Shown here one piece after another: positions 37,802 through 45,430 of a DNA stretch of 64,000 nt. The DNA is from Bacillota bacterium. Its GTDB lineage: Bacteria > Bacillota > Clostridia > Peptostreptococcales > Acidaminobacteraceae. Made by a program: the position numbers and the translations under genes. The notes under the pieces are model-generated. The model was not told where the DNA came from. It did no database searches and saw only the letters and a program-made list of their open reading frames with translations. The first letter of the stretch is position 1. Every line of letters begins with the position of its first letter. The stretch is taken from contig JAUMXH010000010.1 in the NCBI GenBank assembly GCA_030529225.1, forward strand, positions 1-64,000, read 5' to 3'.

Positions 37802-38848
37802 CTATCTTATTCTCAAATAGCAAGTGTTTTTGCCCTTACCCTCTCTTTTCAATTCGCCGGAAGCCACCAGCTTTCTAAGAGCTCCTTCGATGGAACTGTC
37901 ACTGAGTGAAGGACAAAGCTCTCTAATATCCTGTTTGGTAAACGCGCCAATCTTGTTGCGAGCGGCAAGCCTTACCGTCTCCAAAGCAGAACGCTTTGTT
38001 TCTACAAGTGCAAATCGGTCTCCAAAATCCCGATAAGCTGAAAGAATCGTTCCAAGTAGATATTTTATAAAGGGAACAGGATTATCAGCTCCTTCATGCC
38101 ATCCAATCTGCGATTCATATAATGCGTCATAATAAAAATCCTTGTTCTTTGCAATCTTCGCCTCCAGAGAGATATATTTTCCAACATAAAACCCATTTCT
38201 GTACAAAAGCAGTGTTGTAAGCAGTCTGCTCATGCGTCCGTTCCCGTCATTAAACGGATGAATACAAAGAAAATCGTGAATGAAGATAGAAATTGCAATC
38301 AGCGGCTCAAGCTCCATGTTCCCAATCACACGATTATATTCCTCACAAAGCCGGTCAAGTGCAAGCGGAGTTTCGTAAGGCGCAAGCGGAGTAAACAGCG
38401 TTTCCGAATGTCCGTCAGGATATGAGGCAGTGATATAGTTCTGCACTGTTTTTGTTTTTCCGGCGGCAGGGTTATTCATATAGCTGTATAAAACCTTGTG
38501 AAGCTGGAGAATGTAATTCCGTGTAATAGGAATCGCGTTAAAACTCTCATGAATTATGCCAAGCACATCCCTATAGCCCGCAATTTCCTGTTCATCACGG
38601 TTCTTAGGCGTCGTCTTTTCCAAGGCAAGTTGCCTAATGCGTGTATTGGTTGTGACAATTCCTTCAATCGCATTCGATGCCTCGGTACTCTGTATTTTTG
38701 CAATTTTCACGAGCTTTTCAAGTTCCTCCGGACGCCTTTTCAAATACATCTCCTGCTTGCCGGCTTCCTTATAGATTGCGGCAACAAGCCCCAGCATCTC
38801 TGAATCCCACTTGTTTTTTCTTATCAAAGAGTAGTTGAACTCCCTCAT
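37802..38848 (-). CDS. Fic family protein with N-terminal inhibitory helix and C-terminal winged helix
   Basis: A 348-residue Fic (filamentation induced by cAMP) protein, usually an AMPylator. The catalytic loop HPFNDGNGRMSRL lies near residue 195. The N-terminal helix holds SNAIEG near residue 58, which matches the S/TxxxE(G/N) autoinhibitory motif that blocks ATP. The C-terminus (about residues 290-348, DIRELCPSLSDSSIEGALRKL) looks like a winged helix-turn-helix domain. A DNA-binding tail and an inverted repeat over its own promoter suggest autoregulation. A/T content is higher than that of selO. The target protein is unknown. Confidence 0.93.
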   Translation of the reverse strand: MREFNYSLIRKNKWDSEMLGLVAAIYKEAGKQEMYLKRRPEELEKLVKIAKIQSTEASNAIEGIVTTNTRIRQLALEKTTPKNRDEQEIAGYRDVLGIIHESFNAIPITRNYILQLHKVLYSYMNNPAAGKTKTVQNYITASYPDGHSETLFTPLAPYETPLALDRLCEEYNRVIGNMELEPLIAISIFIHDFLCIHPFNDGNGRMSRLLTTLLLYRNGFYVGKYISLEAKIAKNKDFYYDALYESQIGWHEGADNPVPFIKYLLGTILSAYRDFGDRFALVETKRSALETVRLAARNKIGAFTKQDIRELCPSLSDSSIEGALRKLVASGELKREGKGKNTCYLRIR

Positions 38849-38899
38849 TCCCTTACCCCCTCACTTATTCCCTTAAATATTAGCGACAAATAAGGGAAT
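38847..38899. repeat. ATTCCCTTA/TAAGGGAAT operator-like repeats at the fic promoter
   Basis: Copies of a 9-base word: ATTCCCTTA at 38847-38855 (over the start codon) and 38867-38875, and its inverse TAAGGGAAT at 38891-38899. The last two form a perfect inverted repeat flanking the -10 box. A fourth copy, TAAGGGAAT, lies just beyond the fic stop codon at 37792-37800. Confidence 0.7.
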
Positions 38900-38905
38900 C
38901 GTCAA
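38877..38905 (-). promoter_or_regulatory. SigmaA promoter of fic
   Basis: TTGACG (38900-38905), a 17-base spacer and TAATAT (38877-38882) on the minus strand, about 28 bases before the fic start. Confidence 0.75.
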
Positions 38906-39008
38906 GAGCCTAAACTTATCACTATTATGATTTTTCCTTGCTTTCTTCCGATTTTTGAATGTTTGACAACAAAAAAAGGAGGCTTCGGTTATTTGCCTTT
39001 CCTCATCT

Positions 39009-39176
39009 TCAATGATTCACCTCAAACACATCTCCATCGTCAATGCTACATAAAAATTCAAAGTATCGTTTTGGAAACGTAACATGTAGTCTCTCCTCAA
39101 GTTCCATAACTTTTATTTTTACTCTATCGATTGCCATAAATCCGGTTTCCACTCCTTCATACTTTCTAATCAGCAT
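39009..39176 (-). pseudogene. Remnant resembling a SUKH (SMI1/KNR4) immunity domain
   Basis: A 55-codon frame with no ribosome-binding site. Its sequence MELEERLHVTFPKRYFEFL, then CSIDDGD, resembles the N-terminal helix-turn of SUKH immunity proteins, which normally run to 130-200 residues. The frame also stays open upstream of the ATG to the stop codon of the preceding gene. It is probably the decayed end of a toxin-immunity gene. Homology was judged by eye only. Confidence 0.35.
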
Positions 39177-39215
39177 ATTTTTAGCCGGATTTGTACTTCG
39201 TTCTCCTGCACTTGC

Positions 39216-39884
39216 TTAATACGCTATCTCTATTTCAGTCGTTTTGTCTACAATCGCTCCATCAAGTTCATCGGAAACGATAAATTTACTATCTATGTAT
39301 TTTAGTTCTCCGGTCAAGAAGTCATATAAAATTTCAGTTCTTCTTTCTTTCACTTTTTCTTCGGTTTTATTCTCTTTCACGTTTTCTCTTTCTTTCAAAA
39401 ATCGGTTTACTTTATCAATCATATTTTTTTCTTCCTCTGCAGTTAACCTCTTATAATCAACAGCATTACTCTTTAAACTTTCTGAAACTTCACTGATTTG
39501 ACCGTTTTCAATGATAGCTACATAGACTTTATTCGTTTTTATTTTGTCGCCTATGTAATACCAAACTTTGATTAGCCCATCATTAGCATCTTCAGTATAC
39601 AGATTAACTGAAAACTTATACTTTTCAACTTCAAAATTCTTATCAATTTTTTTTAGCTCCATGATAAGAACATTGTATCTATCCTCATAATCAATCAGAT
39701 TCAGTTCTTTTCCATTTGAATCTTTAGGAAGAAACGTTTCTTCCTCCCGTTCTGTATTGATATCTGTAGTAGCACTTGTTTTTTTACCTACTGCACTCAT
39801 CCCTATAGCCTTATGATATATGGTTGCAACAAATACTACGACAACAATAGCTATCGCTATCACTGTGATAGATTTTCTTTTCAT
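39216..39884 (-). CDS. Membrane-anchored protein of unknown function
   Basis: A 222-residue product with one N-terminal membrane segment (ITVIAIAIVVVVFVATIY, residues about 6-23). The rest is hydrophilic, Lys/Glu-rich and probably extracytoplasmic. No catalytic motif is recognised. The coding sequence is markedly A/T-rich compared with the core genes, suggesting transfer. The ATG at 39884 is preferred over one three codons upstream because GAGG then lies at a normal distance. Confidence 0.6.
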   Translation of the reverse strand: MKRKSITVIAIAIVVVVFVATIYHKAIGMSAVGKKTSATTDINTEREEETFLPKDSNGKELNLIDYEDRYNVLIMELKKIDKNFEVEKYKFSVNLYTEDANDGLIKVWYYIGDKIKTNKVYVAIIENGQISEVSESLKSNAVDYKRLTAEEEKNMIDKVNRFLKERENVKENKTEEKVKERRTEILYDFLTGELKYIDSKFIVSDELDGAIVDKTTEIEIAY

Positions 39885-39952
39885 ATAACCCATCCTCTCC
39901 TCGCATGTCTCTTCGGGAACTTCGACGGATTCCCGAATCAGGAACTCGCCAA

Positions 39953-40375
39953 TTATTGCAATTTCAGCCTCACGGTACTCAAGGTAACGGCGATCAAAGA
40001 AAAAAATACAATCGCAAAATCAATTTCGGACGGGATGGAAAGCAAAAGGGAAAGTAGGCTATAAACCAGATAGCAGAGCGCAAGGGTACCGAACCTCTTC
40101 ATGTGTTTTGCGGCAAATTGTCTTCTTTTCTCGCTTCCCGCCTCCAAAGCGTCCTGATAGTTCGTTCCGTTGTACCAATATACGGATTCCGTTTTGTAAA
40201 TGATGAAACTCAACAAAAAGATTCCGATGGTCATCAGATTCGTTACAATCACCATCATAAGATGCTCCGAGGAAATCGGTAACAGGGCAGTGGATAAGGA
40301 CAGAAGCGTAAAACCGATCAACCACGCCACAAAGCCCTTATAGCTCTTCTTGTATGAGTTCTTGTTCTCACCCAT
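39953..40375 (-). CDS. Four-helix integral membrane protein, unknown
   Basis: A 140-residue protein with four hydrophobic helices arranged in two pairs (about residues 15-35, 40-60, 95-112 and 117-133), separated by a charged cytoplasmic-looking loop (YQDALEAGSEKRRQ). No family is recognised. It lies 18 bases after the VOC-family gene on the same strand and is probably co-transcribed with it. Confidence 0.6.
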   Translation of the reverse strand: MGENKNSYKKSYKGFVAWLIGFTLLSLSTALLPISSEHLMMVIVTNLMTIGIFLLSFIIYKTESVYWYNGTNYQDALEAGSEKRRQFAAKHMKRFGTLALCYLVYSLLSLLLSIPSEIDFAIVFFSLIAVTLSTVRLKLQ

Positions 40376-40393
40376 CGTTATCGCTCCCCTATG

Positions 40394-40771
40394 TTACAGA
40401 GAGGATGCGTTGGAAGGCGTTCCGACCTCAATCAAGGTTCCGTCCAAATCGTAGAAACGGATGATTTTTTGCCCCCAAGGATGTTGGAACAATCGATTCA
40501 CATACTCAATTTCCGGATAGAGGTTTTCCAATTTTTCAATGAACGCCTCTATCTTCTCTTCTTCGAAATACAATTCGAAAGCGTTATTTTTTGAACTCAC
40601 ATCCCTGTCTAAGAATGCACGCCAAACAGCTTCGTCCTGGAGCACAAGGCCTTCAGATAAAATCACGTTGCCCTCATACTCGCGAATCTTGTGCAGACCG
40701 AACAAGTCTTTGTAGAATTGCTCCGCTTTTTCAATCTCTTTCACGACAATCAAAATATTCTTCAATTTCAT
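40394..40771 (-). CDS. VOC (glyoxalase/bleomycin-resistance) family protein
   Basis: A 125-residue single vicinal-oxygen-chelate module. It starts MKLKNILIVVKEIEKAEQFY, as typical of this fold, and ends with GQKIIRFYDLDGTLIEVG, whose late Glu is a usual metal ligand. Relatives include lactoylglutathione lyases, dioxygenases and antibiotic-binding proteins, so the ligand cannot be called. It begins a short minus-strand unit with the membrane protein downstream. Confidence 0.82.
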   Translation of the reverse strand: MKLKNILIVVKEIEKAEQFYKDLFGLHKIREYEGNVILSEGLVLQDEAVWRAFLDRDVSSKNNAFELYFEEEKIEAFIEKLENLYPEIEYVNRLFQHPWGQKIIRFYDLDGTLIEVGTPSNASSL

Positions 40772-40998
40772 ACTGTTTCACCTCCAAAAACGCTCCGGCG
40801 CAGCTCTATTCCATGTTCCGCGAAATCGCTTTCCCTCTTCGCACTGTTTAAGCTCATCTGTTTTCTCCTGCTAATGTTCTTACTTCTATGATACATTATA
40901 GCATTTTTTCAAGCCCTTGTCAGGTGGCCGAGCTGCAGGATTTGATTCCGCCGGTCCCGAAAAAGCACAAAAAAAGGCCCCGCAGGCCTCTCTTATTC

Positions 40999-41526
40999 TC
41001 AATACGCGTTCTTCATCACCCTTTGGTGGATGTAGTCGCAAAAGCTGTCAAAACCGGTAGGAGAAATAGCTCCGGGAAAGGACATCAAGACCATTCGATG
41101 CTCCTCGCTGTCCTTGTGATACGGCGGTTGCGCGTGTACAAACGCGTTTTCCACAAACCCGCACCTCGCATAAAACGATTTTCTACGCATGGAAAGCTCA
41201 TCGATCGGGGGGTCAATCTCCAGAATTAAGGTCTTCTCCCGTTGCGTCAAGAGTTTCAACGCCTTTTCTCCATATTGGCGATTTCGCATTTCCGGACGAG
41301 TGCAAAAATGCTCTACATAAATAAAGTCCTCGTTCTCCCAAAAAAGAAGCAGTCCGACATACAGGTCTCCGTCATAAATCAGGTTAAAAGAATATTCCCT
41401 ATCACTTAAAATTTCGCGCTGGGAACGCTCCTCCCGCCGCTCATGATAGGGAAAACTGATGTGATATAATTGCAGGGCCTCTTCCAGCATAGGGTCTGAG
41501 AGGTCCGTAATTCGTTTCAAGAACAT
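40999..41526 (-). CDS. GNAT family N-acetyltransferase
   Basis: A 175-residue protein with a GNAT-like layout. Central strands (YVGLLLFWENEDFIYVEHF) are followed by a pantetheine-loop-like segment (RPEMRNRQYGEKALKLL) and FYARCGFVENAF near residue 120, the usual beta-alpha-beta end. The start at 41526 has AAGGAG upstream; an ATG 24 bases earlier is less likely. The substrate is unknown. Confidence 0.8.
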   Translation of the reverse strand: MFLKRITDLSDPMLEEALQLYHISFPYHERREERSQREILSDREYSFNLIYDGDLYVGLLLFWENEDFIYVEHFCTRPEMRNRQYGEKALKLLTQREKTLILEIDPPIDELSMRRKSFYARCGFVENAFVHAQPPYHKDSEEHRMVLMSFPGAISPTGFDSFCDYIHQRVMKNAY

Positions 41527-41710
41527 GTCGTTCTCCTTCTCGTGATTCACATTGGGTAATCAACGTTTTTTATCGTTCGAATTGCCTTCTTTCGGCCTTG
41601 ACCGGGGAAGGCCGCGCGCCGAACACCCGCCCTCTGCCCGTCGGCATGAAAAAGCGGACAAGTGTCCGAAACGTGTCCGAGTTGGCTCATAAAAAGAGCT
41701 AAAAACAGAA

Positions 41711-41731
41711 AAAGGGCTCAAAGAACCCTTT
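41711..41731 (-). terminator. Terminator after tRNA-Val
   Basis: On the minus strand AAAGGGTTC and GAGCCCTTT form a 9-bp stem (one G-T pair) with a TTT loop, followed by a T-rich tract. It lies about 57 bases past the tRNA 3' end. Confidence 0.6.
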
Positions 41732-41787
41732 CCCCTCTTTGCTAAAATGAGCCATTTTATCACAAAAACATTGAAAAACAGCCGTTT

Positions 41788-41863
41788 TGGTGGAAGATAC
41801 AGGACTCGAACCTGTGACCCCCTGCACGTCAAGCAGATGCTCTCCCAGCTGAGCTAATCTTCC
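41788..41863 (-). tRNA. tRNA-Val (anticodon GAC)
   Basis: A complete cloverleaf of 76 bases. The acceptor GGAAGAT pairs with ATCTTCC. The D arm carries TAGCTCAGCTGGGAGAGCA, the anticodon stem TCTGC/GCAGG encloses the loop TTGACGT (anticodon GAC, reading GUC), and the T arm has GGTTCGAGTCC. The CCA end is encoded. It is a singlet with its own promoter and terminator. Confidence 0.97.
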
Positions 41864-41881
41864 AAATTTTGACATTTACTG

Positions 41882-41910
41882 ATTTTACTACAAAACAGAA
41901 CAAAAATCAA
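41882..41910 (-). promoter_or_regulatory. Promoter of tRNA-Val
   Basis: TTGATT (41905-41910), a 17-base spacer and TAAAAT (41882-41887) on the minus strand, 18 bases before the tRNA 5' end. Confidence 0.75.
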
Positions 41911-42012
41911 GTCCTATTTCTGATTGACTGAATGACAAAATATGAGAAAAGGGATATCATAAACCGGATAAGAGATTGACAAATTAAAACTTGTAAAGGA
42001 GAAGTGCTTTTC

Positions 42013-42235
42013 ATGAGTGAAAATATGGTGATTGGCTTGAAACAATGTTTGATTCAACTAATTGAACATTACGCAGAGTGCTTTCGTACTTGATGAGGTG
42101 GAACAGTATCTCTGCATCAATCAATTTCTGAATCACGATAAATCAGTCGCGTACTTTAATACTAGGATTACAGTTGACGGATTTGAAATAAATTCAGAAA
42201 ACTTGCTTTTGGCTATGATAGAAAGTTTGTTATGA
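42013..42235 (+). pseudogene. Frameshifted small gene, unknown
   Basis: AAAGGAG precedes an ATG at 42013, but the frame stops after about 25 codons (ending IEHYAECFRT). A second frame takes over at the same point and runs to 42235, reading AFVLDEVEQYLCINQFL and then AYFNTRITVDGFEINSENLL. The two parts join naturally into one protein of about 73 residues, so a frameshift has broken it. I recognise no family. The A/T richness and location beside the tRNA and the XRE cassette suggest debris of a mobile region. Confidence 0.5.
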
Positions 42236-42313
42236 TGCAAGGGGAAATCATGCTTATTGGAGAGAAACATAGAATGATATCTGAAGCAAAAGACAAAATA
42301 AACAAAAAAATAC

Positions 42314-42342
42314 TTGACAAAAATAGAACTTAAACTTATAAT
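42314..42342 (+). promoter_or_regulatory. Consensus sigmaA promoter of the XRE-ImmA-polymerase cassette
   Basis: A perfect TTGACA (42314-42319), a 17-base spacer and a perfect TATAAT (42337-42342). The spacer contains AACTTAAACTT (42327-42337), one base different from the AAGTTAAACTT words downstream. Such a strong promoter implies that repression or attenuation sets the output. Confidence 0.9.
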
Positions 42343-42348
42343 GACAGT

Positions 42349-42477
42349 AAGTTAAACTTCCAATTCGGGAGAACTCAAAGAAAGTGCATCCCTCCGTCTG
42401 TAAGCACAGAGTCCGGCGGGAGACCCGGCTTCTCAAAGTAGTGGGAGAGTCTCCCCTTAGATTAGAAGTTAAACTTC
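42349..42477 (+). promoter_or_regulatory. Structured leader RNA with cobalamin-riboswitch-like motifs
   Basis: The transcript should start near 42349. Its first 12 bases (AAGTTAAACTTC) can pair at 11 of 12 positions with GAAGTTAAACTTC at 42465-42477, just before the ribosome-binding site, closing a G/C-rich interior. Inside, in order, are GGGAGAA, GTGCATCC, TCCGTCTGTAAGC, GAGTCC and GGGAGACCC. This is the order of the conserved blocks of the cobalamin riboswitch (GGGAA, GTGnAATCC, CCGCnaCTGTAAGC, then the B12 box around GGAGACC). TCTCC at 42450-42454 could pair with the GGAGA of the ribosome-binding site (42486-42490), allowing control of translation. The alternative is that the AAGTTAAACTT words are operators for the XRE protein. 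Confidence 0.55.
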
Positions 42478-42496
42478 ATAAAAAAGGAGAACAAGC

Positions 42497-42907
42497 ATGG
42501 CATTCGGTAAAAAGATAAAGGCGCTCAGAGAGGAGCGACAACTCACCCAATCAGAGCTCGCAAAGGCACTCGGCACCACCCTCAAAACCATCAGCAACTA
42601 TGAAACAAAGGATATGAGACCCAGGAAAATGGAGACCTACAAAAAGATGGCGGAATTTTTCGGTGTCAATGTGAACTACCTGCTGACCGAGGAGGATTCT
42701 TTCATCCTGCACGCAGGGACAAAGTTCGGAAGCAAGGGAGCCAAGGACGCTCAGGAGCTCGTAGCTTCCATGACCGGACTCTTTGCGGGAGGGGAATTGC
42801 CGGAGGAAGACAAGGACATCCTGTTTAAAGCCATTCAGGAAGCCTACTGGCAGTCCAAACTCGAAAATAAAAAGTACGCAAGCGCAAAGCAAAAGGACAA
42901 GCAATGA
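42497..42907 (+). CDS. XRE-family helix-turn-helix regulator
   Basis: A 136-residue protein with an N-terminal Cro/C1-type HTH (residues 5-60: LREERQLTQSELAKALGTTLKTISNYE). It is followed by about 70 residues of linker and helix, the arrangement of ImmR-type repressors that are destroyed by a partner protease. It overlaps the metalloprotease gene by 4 bases, as immR-immA pairs do. AAGGAG lies 8 bases before the ATG. The expected role is repression of its own promoter and of the polymerase downstream until the partner inactivates it; this is inferred from the arrangement. Confidence 0.9.
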   Translation: MAFGKKIKALREERQLTQSELAKALGTTLKTISNYETKDMRPRKMETYKKMAEFFGVNVNYLLTEEDSFILHAGTKFGSKGAKDAQELVASMTGLFAGGELPEEDKDILFKAIQEAYWQSKLENKKYASAKQKDKQ

Positions 42908-43458
42908 GAAATCGCTGGATCTACGAGAAGGTCAATCAGCTGATTAAGACCTACCGCAGCAGGGATCCGGAAGAACTGATTAAGCGTTTGAATATTCATA
43001 TTCAGTACATCGATGCAACCAAATCGCTGCTCGGCATGTATAAAATCATCTTGAAAAATCGCTTTATCTTCCTTCCGACCAATGTGGGTTCCCTGCGCAA
43101 GACCGTGCTCGCCCACGAGCTCGGGCACGACCAATTGCACAGAAAGGAGTGCCTGAACGGCGCGAGCTTTCACGAGAGCAGAATTTTCAATCCGACCAAC
43201 CAATACGAACTCGAAGCAAACATTTTTGCGGCCCACCTTCTGATTCCGGATGAGGACGTGCTGAAAATGATACGCTTCGCGAAGAGCGATCAGGAACTCT
43301 CCAACGCACTGGAGGTCGACATAAATTTACTGAATCTGAAGGTTTCGGAAATGGCGAAGATGAACTTGCTGGACTTGGATCAAAGCAGGATTGAGGCGCC
43401 CGATTCCGCCTTTTTAAAGCAATATAAACCCCTGGACGACGAGTGGCCGGACTATTAA
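42904..43458 (+). CDS. ImmA/IrrE-type metalloprotease
   Basis: A 184-residue zinc peptidase of the ImmA/IrrE (DUF955) family. The metal motif AHELGHDQLH lies at about residues 69-78, and the third ligand is expected in ELEANIFAAHLLIP near residue 103. ImmA of ICEBs1 cleaves the ImmR repressor and IrrE of Deinococcus cleaves DdrO, both to turn on damage or mobilisation genes. Coupled by a 4-base overlap to the XRE gene, this enzyme most likely cleaves that repressor. How it is activated cannot be read from sequence. Confidence 0.92.
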   Translation: MRNRWIYEKVNQLIKTYRSRDPEELIKRLNIHIQYIDATKSLLGMYKIILKNRFIFLPTNVGSLRKTVLAHELGHDQLHRKECLNGASFHESRIFNPTNQYELEANIFAAHLLIPDEDVLKMIRFAKSDQELSNALEVDINLLNLKVSEMAKMNLLDLDQSRIEAPDSAFLKQYKPLDDEWPDY

Positions 43459-43610
43459 AGCGGAACGTGGCTTACAGAACAAAGAAGACCCCCCCACTCC
43501 GCATAGCGCCGTTGCAAGGATTGTCCGGGAGTCGCTGAAATAGACACCGAAGACAATCATAAGCGAAGAACGAAAAAAAGATAAGACGGGAAAGAGAGAA
43601 AAGAGGCGCC

Positions 43611-45023
43611 ATGGGACTTATCGACTACAGCAGGGAACCGCATTCGGACATTGCCTTCATCGACATGAAATCATTTTACGCGAGCGTGGAATGTGTCAAG
43701 CGAGGTCTGCACCCGCTGACTACCTCGCTGTGCGTGATGAGCAGGGCAGACAATTCAAACGGACTGATTCTGGCGAGCTCGCCGACCTTTAAAAAGGTCT
43801 TCGGAAAGTCGAACGTCGGCCGAAGCAGGGACCTTCCCTTCGACATAGAATCCGGAAAGTTTCGCTACGAAACCGCCCGAAAACAGAACCTGAAAATCAC
43901 CAAAAAGTATGTGGCCTACATCGAATCCTGGGCCGAGAAAACCCTGATTGTACCTCCCAGAATGGCCATCTACATCGAAGAAAACCTGAAAATTCAAAGG
44001 GTTCTTCAACAGTTTGCCTCGCGAGAGGAAATTTACCCCTACTCGATTGACGAAGGATTCCTGGACCTCTCGAGCTCCCTGGATTACTTTGTCAGGGACC
44101 ATAATATGAACAAAAAGCAAAAGTTGGATCTCCTGTCAGCCAAAATACAGCGCGCGATTTGGGAGGAAACCGGCATCTTCTCGACCATAGGAATGAGCAA
44201 TGCCAACCCCCTGCTTGCAAAGTTAGCACTGGACAACGAGGCCAAACACACCCAAACCATGCGAGCGAACTGGTCCTACGAAGACGTCGAGAGCAAGGTC
44301 TGGAACATCCAAAACCTAACGGATTTTTGGGGAATCGGAGCGAGAAGTGCGCGAAGACTCAACAAGCTGGGCATCTTCACAGTCAGAGACCTGGCAAATG
44401 CGAATCCGGAAGAGCTGAAACGGGAGTTCGGCGTAATCGGCTTGCAGCTCTGGTTTCACGCGAACGGGGTCGACGAGAGCAAATTGTCAAAGCCCTACAA
44501 AGCACAGTCGCAGGGCATCGGAAACTCTCAAGTGTTGCCGAGGGACTATGTGGTACAGGGCGAAATTGAACTTGTGCTGAGAGAGATGGCCGAGCAGGTT
44601 GCGGTTCGCTTGCGAAGGAGAAGAAAAAAGGCGGGAGTCGTCGCAATCTATGTCGGCTATTCCCACAGGGAAGAAAAAAAGTCCATCCATACGAGCCGAA
44701 AGATCAACCCGAGCCAAAGCACCGAGGTACTGACAAGGCATGTGATTGAGCTCTTCCGAAGCAAGTACAGCGGCGGCGCGGTCAGAAACATCGGCGTCCG
44801 CTACGACAAATTGAGCAGCGAAACGCATTCGGTTTTCACGATTTTTGATGATATAGAAAAACTGGAAAAACAAGAGAGGCTCGACAAAAGCGTGGACGAA
44901 ATCAGAGAAAAATTCGGCTACCTTTCCGTTCAAAAGGCGAGCTGTTTACTGGAAGGCTCCAGGGTCAGGGAGCGAAGCAAATTGATTGGAGGGCACTGTG
45001 GCGGATTGGACGGTATACAATGA
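43611..45023 (+). CDS. Y-family (UmuC/DinB-like) DNA polymerase
   Basis: A 470-residue translesion polymerase. The palm motif AFIDMKSFYASVEC near residue 16 and YSIDEGFLDLS near 145 supply the metal-binding acids. An HhH region (FWGIGARSARRLNKLGI) and the C-terminal little-finger domain follow. Of the Firmicute Y-family types it resembles the UvrX/UmuC group rather than DinB. It lies 152 bases after the ImmA-like gene and is coupled by a 4-base overlap to a YolD-like gene. I see no beta-clamp motif with certainty. No LexA box is seen before it. Confidence 0.93.
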   Translation: MGLIDYSREPHSDIAFIDMKSFYASVECVKRGLHPLTTSLCVMSRADNSNGLILASSPTFKKVFGKSNVGRSRDLPFDIESGKFRYETARKQNLKITKKYVAYIESWAEKTLIVPPRMAIYIEENLKIQRVLQQFASREEIYPYSIDEGFLDLSSSLDYFVRDHNMNKKQKLDLLSAKIQRAIWEETGIFSTIGMSNANPLLAKLALDNEAKHTQTMRANWSYEDVESKVWNIQNLTDFWGIGARSARRLNKLGIFTVRDLANANPEELKREFGVIGLQLWFHANGVDESKLSKPYKAQSQGIGNSQVLPRDYVVQGEIELVLREMAEQVAVRLRRRRKKAGVVAIYVGYSHREEKKSIHTSRKINPSQSTEVLTRHVIELFRSKYSGGAVRNIGVRYDKLSSETHSVFTIFDDIEKLEKQERLDKSVDEIREKFGYLSVQKASCLLEGSRVRERSKLIGGHCGGLDGIQ

Positions 45024-45211
45024 TTAACAGAGATTATCTCCCCTATCCTTCCGCAAGGGAATATGTGGATCGGGGAATGGCAAAGTGGATGGGATTCTTT
45101 CTCTCGGAACACAGCACCGCGCTGGCCAAGGAGGGCAAAGAGCAGGCGGGCACCCGTCCCAAAGACCGAAGCAAGTCCATGTTAAAGCCCGCGCCCGATT
45201 CTCATAGATAA
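45020..45211 (+). CDS. YolD-like small protein paired with the Y-family polymerase
   Basis: A 63-residue protein with YVDRGMAKWMGFFLSEH near residues 15-31, matching the DRGxxKWxxFxLxEH core of the YolD-like family. Such genes follow uvrX/umuC-like polymerase genes in many Firmicutes and have been proposed as functional counterparts of UmuD. It is shorter than typical YolD proteins (about 100 residues). After residue 40 the sequence is Lys/Gly/Pro-rich with no clear fold, so it may be truncated. Confidence 0.65.
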   Translation: MINRDYLPYPSAREYVDRGMAKWMGFFLSEHSTALAKEGKEQAGTRPKDRSKSMLKPAPDSHR

Positions 45212-45283
45212 AAAACGGCGCGTTCATAAACATGAGTCTGTGCATCCTCTTGCCTTCAAAACCTTACTTTTTCAAAGATGCCT

Positions 45284-45333
45284 TGTGATTTTCCCCCTGA
45301 TATAACGCTTGAATTTATGGGTAAAAAATCACA
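45284..45333 (+). repeat. Inverted repeat upstream of the IdeS-like gene
   Basis: TGTGATTTT (45284-45292) and AAAATCACA (45325-45333) form a 9-base inverted repeat about 100 bases before the gene. A second pair, CTTGAA and TTCAAG, is interleaved with it. It could be an operator or a leader hairpin; the promoter of this gene is not obvious. Confidence 0.45.
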
Positions 45334-45430
45334 GGCTTCAAGTCAAGTTTTCGGGATTTCCGCCGACAATATTAAGGTTAAAGGAATTACTGCAAAAGAA
45401 GGAAGGAAGGAAAGGAAAACAGGTGGATTT

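Noticed and set aside
41560-41832. 90-codon minus-strand frame reading GSQVRVLYLPP
   Set aside because: It runs through tRNA-Val and its terminator, a common false gene made by tRNA sequence.
41788-41863. tRNA-Val as an integration (att) site
   Set aside because: No second copy of the tRNA 3' end and no integrase gene are seen in the window.
43459-43610. LexA/SOS box before the Y-family polymerase
   Set aside because: No GAAC-N4-GTTC type palindrome is present in the gap or at the upstream promoter.
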